A stretch of DNA of 64,000 bases from Massilia agilis (GTDB lineage Bacteria > Pseudomonadota > Gammaproteobacteria > Burkholderiales > Burkholderiaceae_D), in assembly GCF_024756255.1 (NCBI RefSeq), contig NZ_JANUHB010000001.1, positions 496,001-560,000 of the forward strand, in the 5' to 3' direction. The notes beneath the pieces were generated by a model. That model saw only the letters and a list, made by a program, of their open reading frames with translations, was not told the origin of the DNA and did not search any database. Positions 61,691 to 64,000 of the stretch are shown here, in pieces; position 1 is the stretch's first letter; the number at the start of each line of letters is the position of its first letter. Both the position numbers and the translations under genes were made by a program.

Positions 61691-63556
61691 CTAGTGCAGC
61701 TGGCGGTAGATTTCTTCGGCCAGGGTGCTGCTGATGCCTTCCACCGACATCAAATCCTCGATGCTGGCGTCGATCACGCCACGCAGGCCACCAAAGCGCG
61801 CCAGCAGCTTCTGGCGGCGTTTGGCGCCGATGCCTTCGATCTCTTCCAGTCGCGACGCCTGGCGCGCTTTGGCGCGCTTGGCGCGCATGCCGGTGATGGC
61901 GAAGCGGTGCGCTTCGTCGCGGATCAGCGCCACCAGCATCAGCGCGGCCGATTCCTTGCCCAGTTCCTGCGGCGCGCGGCCGTCGGCGAAGATCAGCGTC
62001 TCCAGGCCCACCCTGCGGCCCTCACCCTTGGCCACGCCGACGATCAGGCTGATGTCGAGCCCCAGCTCTTCGAACACCTGACGCGCCATCTCGACCTGGC
62101 CCTTGCCGCCGTCCACCAGCACCACGTCCGGCATCACGCCGTCGCCCGCCGCCACCTTTTCGTAGCGGCGCGTGAGCACCTGGCGCATCGCCGCGTAGTC
62201 GTCGCCCGGCGTGATGCCGTTGATGTTGAAGCGCCGGTATTCGCCGTTCTGCATCTGGTGGTGATGGAACACCACGCACGATGCCTGCGTCGCCTCGCCC
62301 GCGGTGTGGCTGATGTCGAAGCATTCGATGCGGATGCTGTCCAGGTCTTCCATGTCGAGCCCGAGCACCTCGGCCAGCGCGCGCGTGCGCGCCTGTTGCG
62401 AGCCTTGCTCGGACAAGAGCCGCGCCAGCGCGATCTCGGCGCCCTTTTGCGCCAGCTCCAGCCATTGGCGGCGCTGCCCCTGCGGCTGGAAGATCAGGTT
62501 GATGCGGTGGCCGCACTGCTCGGTCAGCGCCATCATCAGCTCGGGCTGGTCGAACTCGATGTTCAGGATCAGCGTGTTGGGGATGAATTTGTCGGCGTAG
62601 TGCTGGGCCATGAAGGCGGCCAGCACTTCGACCTCGATGGGCACTTCGCCCAGCGCTTCGCCCACCTGGGTCGGGAAGTAGGCGCGGTCGCCCAGGTGGC
62701 GGCCGCCACGCACCATGGCCAGGTTCACGCAGGCGCGTCCGCCCTGCACCACCACGGCAATCACGTCCACGTCGGCGTCGCCGGTGGTCTCCATCGCTTG
62801 CTGGTGCAGCACGCGCGAGAGCGACTGGATCTGGTTGCGCACCGATGCCGCCTGCTCGAACTTCAGTTCGGCCGCGTAGCCATGCATCTTCTTTTCCAGG
62901 TCTTCGAGCACTTCGGACTGGCGCCCGCGCAGGAATTTGGCGGCGTTGTCCACGTCGATCTTGTATTCATCGGACGTGATCGCGCCCACGCAGGGCGCGC
63001 TGCAACGGCCGATCTGGTGCAGCAGGCAGGGGCGCGTGCGGTTCGAATACACGCTGTCCTCGCAGGTGCGGATCATGAAGACCTTCTGCAGGATCTGCAT
63101 CGACTCCTTCACCGCCCACGCGCTCGGGAACGGGCCAAAATACTGGTTCTTCTTGTCCAGCGCGCCGCGGTAGTAGGCCATGCGCGGCACGTCGCCGCCC
63201 GTGATCTTCAGGTAGGGGTAGGACTTGTCGTCCCTGAACAGGATGTTGTAGCGGGGCTTGAGCGTCTTGATCAGGTTGTTTTCCAGGATCAGCGCTTCGG
63301 CCTCGCTGTTGGTCACCGTGGTCTCGAGCCGCGCGATCTTCTCGACCATCATCGCAATGCGCGGGCTGGACAGGTTCTTCTGGAAGTAGCTCGAGACGCG
63401 CTTTTTCAGGTTGCGCGCCTTGCCGACGTACAGGACGGCGTCGTTGGCGTCGAAATAGCGGTACACGCCCGGCAGGTCGGGCAGCTTGGCGACCGTGGCC
63501 AATACTTGTGCGCGCGCGTCGGGCTGCGCGTCGGGGCTGTCGATCAATTCGCTCAT
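61691..63556 (-). CDS. uvrC: UvrC, excinuclease ABC subunit C
   Basis: 621 residues from the ATG at 63556 (a longer frame reads through the tandem repeat upstream and is rejected). Domains in order: GIY-YIG nuclease ([20 protein letters not shown], about 28-105), cysteine-containing region with [18 protein letters not shown] motif (about 210-245), RNase H-like endonuclease ([35 protein letters not shown]) and C-terminal helix-hairpin-helix. It makes both incisions around UvrAB-bound DNA lesions. It precedes pgsA, a conserved pairing in proteobacteria. Confidence 0.98.
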   Translation of the reverse strand: MSELIDSPDAQPDARAQVLATVAKLPDLPGVYRYFDANDAVLYVGKARNLKKRVSSYFQKNLSSPRIAMMVEKIARLETTVTNSEAEALILENNLIKTLKPRYNILFRDDKSYPYLKITGGDVPRMAYYRGALDKKNQYFGPFPSAWAVKESMQILQKVFMIRTCEDSVYSNRTRPCLLHQIGRCSAPCVGAITSDEYKIDVDNAAKFLRGRQSEVLEDLEKKMHGYAAELKFEQAASVRNQIQSLSRVLHQQAMETTGDADVDVIAVVVQGGRACVNLAMVRGGRHLGDRAYFPTQVGEALGEVPIEVEVLAAFMAQHYADKFIPNTLILNIEFDQPELMMALTEQCGHRINLIFQPQGQRRQWLELAQKGAEIALARLLSEQGSQQARTRALAEVLGLDMEDLDSIRIECFDISHTAGEATQASCVVFHHHQMQNGEYRRFNINGITPGDDYAAMRQVLTRRYEKVAAGDGVMPDVVLVDGGKGQVEMARQVFEELGLDISLIVGVAKGEGRRVGLETLIFADGRAPQELGKESAALMLVALIRDEAHRFAITGMRAKRAKARQASRLEEIEGIGAKRRQKLLARFGGLRGVIDASIEDLMSVEGISSTLAEEIYRQLH

Positions 63557-63581
63557 GTGTTTGTGGCTGTGCTCAAGCCGG

Positions 63582-63741
63582 TTGAACGCGTGGGGTGAAG
63601 CTGGCCAGTGGCCAGCTGAACGAGCCCACATGTCATTTTACGGCGGTTCTTAAGCCGCTTGAACGCGTGGGGTGAAGCTGGCCAGTGGCCAGCTGAACGA
63701 GCCCACAGTGTAATTCTACGGCGGTTCTTAAGCCGCTTGAA
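63582..63741. repeat. Tandem repeat of 77-78 bp upstream of uvrC
   Basis: Two nearly identical units (63582-63658 and 63659-63736) and the start of a third, each opening TTGAACGCGTGGG and containing the palindrome GCTGGCC-AGT-GGCCAGC and AAGCCGC. They fill the gap between the uvrC start and the acpS end, so the uvrC promoter must lie within or near them. Confidence 0.9.
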
Positions 63742-63768
63742 CGCGTGGGCAGAATCTGCCCACCCTAC
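63742..63768. repeat. Half copy of the GTAGGGTGGGC palindromic repeat
   Basis: CGCGTGGGCAGAATCTGCCC followed by ACCCTAC. It joins the third tandem unit to the end of acpS; read on the minus strand its GTAGGG start supplies the acpS stop codon TAG. Confidence 0.85.
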
Positions 63769-64000
63769 GGGGTTTGCGTGACGATCACGAAGGCGACGCC
63801 GTAGTCGGCTTCGTCGCTGATCGAGACCTGGGCCGTCAAGCGGTTCTGGCGCATGAATTCTTCGAGCGCGCCGCTGCAGACGATGACCGGCTTGCCGCTC
63901 GGCGCATTCAACATCTGCGCGGAGCGCCAGGTCATCGGCATGCGCATGCCAAGGCCGATCGCCTTGGAGAACGCTTCCTTGGCCGAGAAGCGCGTGGCCA
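63765..64000 (-). CDS. acpS: Holo-[acyl-carrier-protein] synthase, C-terminal part
   Basis: The last 78 codons are inside the window; the start is beyond the right edge. [19 protein letters not shown] holds the conserved metal/CoA-site Glu and Lys of AcpS, and [16 protein letters not shown] is the closing strand pair. The enzyme moves 4'-phosphopantetheine from CoA to acyl carrier protein in the cytosol. AcpS is about 130 residues, so roughly 50 are missing here. It is followed on the same strand by uvrC across the tandem repeat. Confidence 0.92.
   Translation of the reverse strand, partial: ATRFSAKEAFSKAIGLGMRMPMTWRSAQMLNAPSGKPVIVCSGALEEFMRQNRLTAQVSISDEADYGVAFVIVTQTP

Noticed and set aside
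61694..63598. Long plus-strand frame opposite uvrC
   Set aside because: Antisense shadow of uvrC; no domain signature or ribosome site.
63582..63768. Tandem repeats considered as a CRISPR array
   Set aside because: Units of 77-78 bp are near-identical throughout with no unique spacers, and no cas gene is present.

Overview
The window is GC-rich bacterial chromosome, densely coded on both strands. Gene content (sox thiosulfate oxidation, class III CoA transferase catabolism, taurine-type ABC transport, kdp, ECF41 sigma factor, TorF-type porin, pgsA-tRNA order) fits a betaproteobacterium of the Burkholderiales, most likely an Oxalobacteraceae member such as a Massilia relative. That placement is inferred from gene content and was not searched.

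Layout. 1-2.1 kb: end of a GGDEF protein, a hemerythrin-like protein, a tandem universal stress protein and a DUF488 protein. 2.2-4.3 kb: an NHL-repeat protein fused to an M23 (LytM-like) domain. 4.3-6.1 kb: a visibly AT-richer cassette with an orphan type VI secretion Hcp, a divergent T4-lysozyme-type muramidase and a candidate periplasmic immunity protein. It is bracketed by a perfect 22-bp direct repeat of the 3' end of the NHL/M23 gene. 6.1-10 kb: metallophosphoesterase, PAS-GGDEF-EAL protein and CheW. 10.2-21.1 kb: an acyl-CoA catabolic locus, iclR-acd-MFS-flavin reductase on the minus strand and enoyl-CoA hydratase, hydroxyacyl-CoA dehydrogenase, thiolase, CoA transferase, etfB and etfA on the plus strand, with repeated palindromic operators between them.

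21.2-32.6 kb: an M20 peptidase, then a complete sox system on the minus strand (soxC D Y Z A X B W plus a second thioredoxin) with an ArsR-type regulator, a DsrE-like protein, a SoxH-like metallo-hydrolase and a DUF302 lipoprotein. Two promoters share an ATATGCGCATAT-type element. 32.8-38 kb: a solitary solute-binding protein, then a TauD-like dioxygenase with a taurine/sulfonate-type ABC transporter and a small hydrolase. 38-47 kb: PhoX-type phosphatase, two VOC proteins, an ECF41 sigma factor with two divergent ECF41-type promoters, an HD-domain/AhpD-like pair opposite a MocR regulator, an M20D amidohydrolase and a TRIC/UPF0126 membrane protein.

47.2-60.4 kb: a potassium block. It holds kdpE, kdpD, kdpC, kdpB, kdpA, kdpF, a further 30-residue membrane peptide, a TorF-type porin, a BBP2-type porin and kup. 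A 45-nt piece of tRNA-Cys lies at its left end and the intact tRNA-Cys at its right end. Its intergenic regions carry spaced TTTACA/TTTATA repeats resembling KdpE boxes, so it may be one regulon moved as a genomic island. 60.4-64 kb: three tRNA-Gly genes, pgsA, uvrC and the end of acpS. A family of palindromic GTAGGGTGGGC repeats occurs at gene ends across the window.
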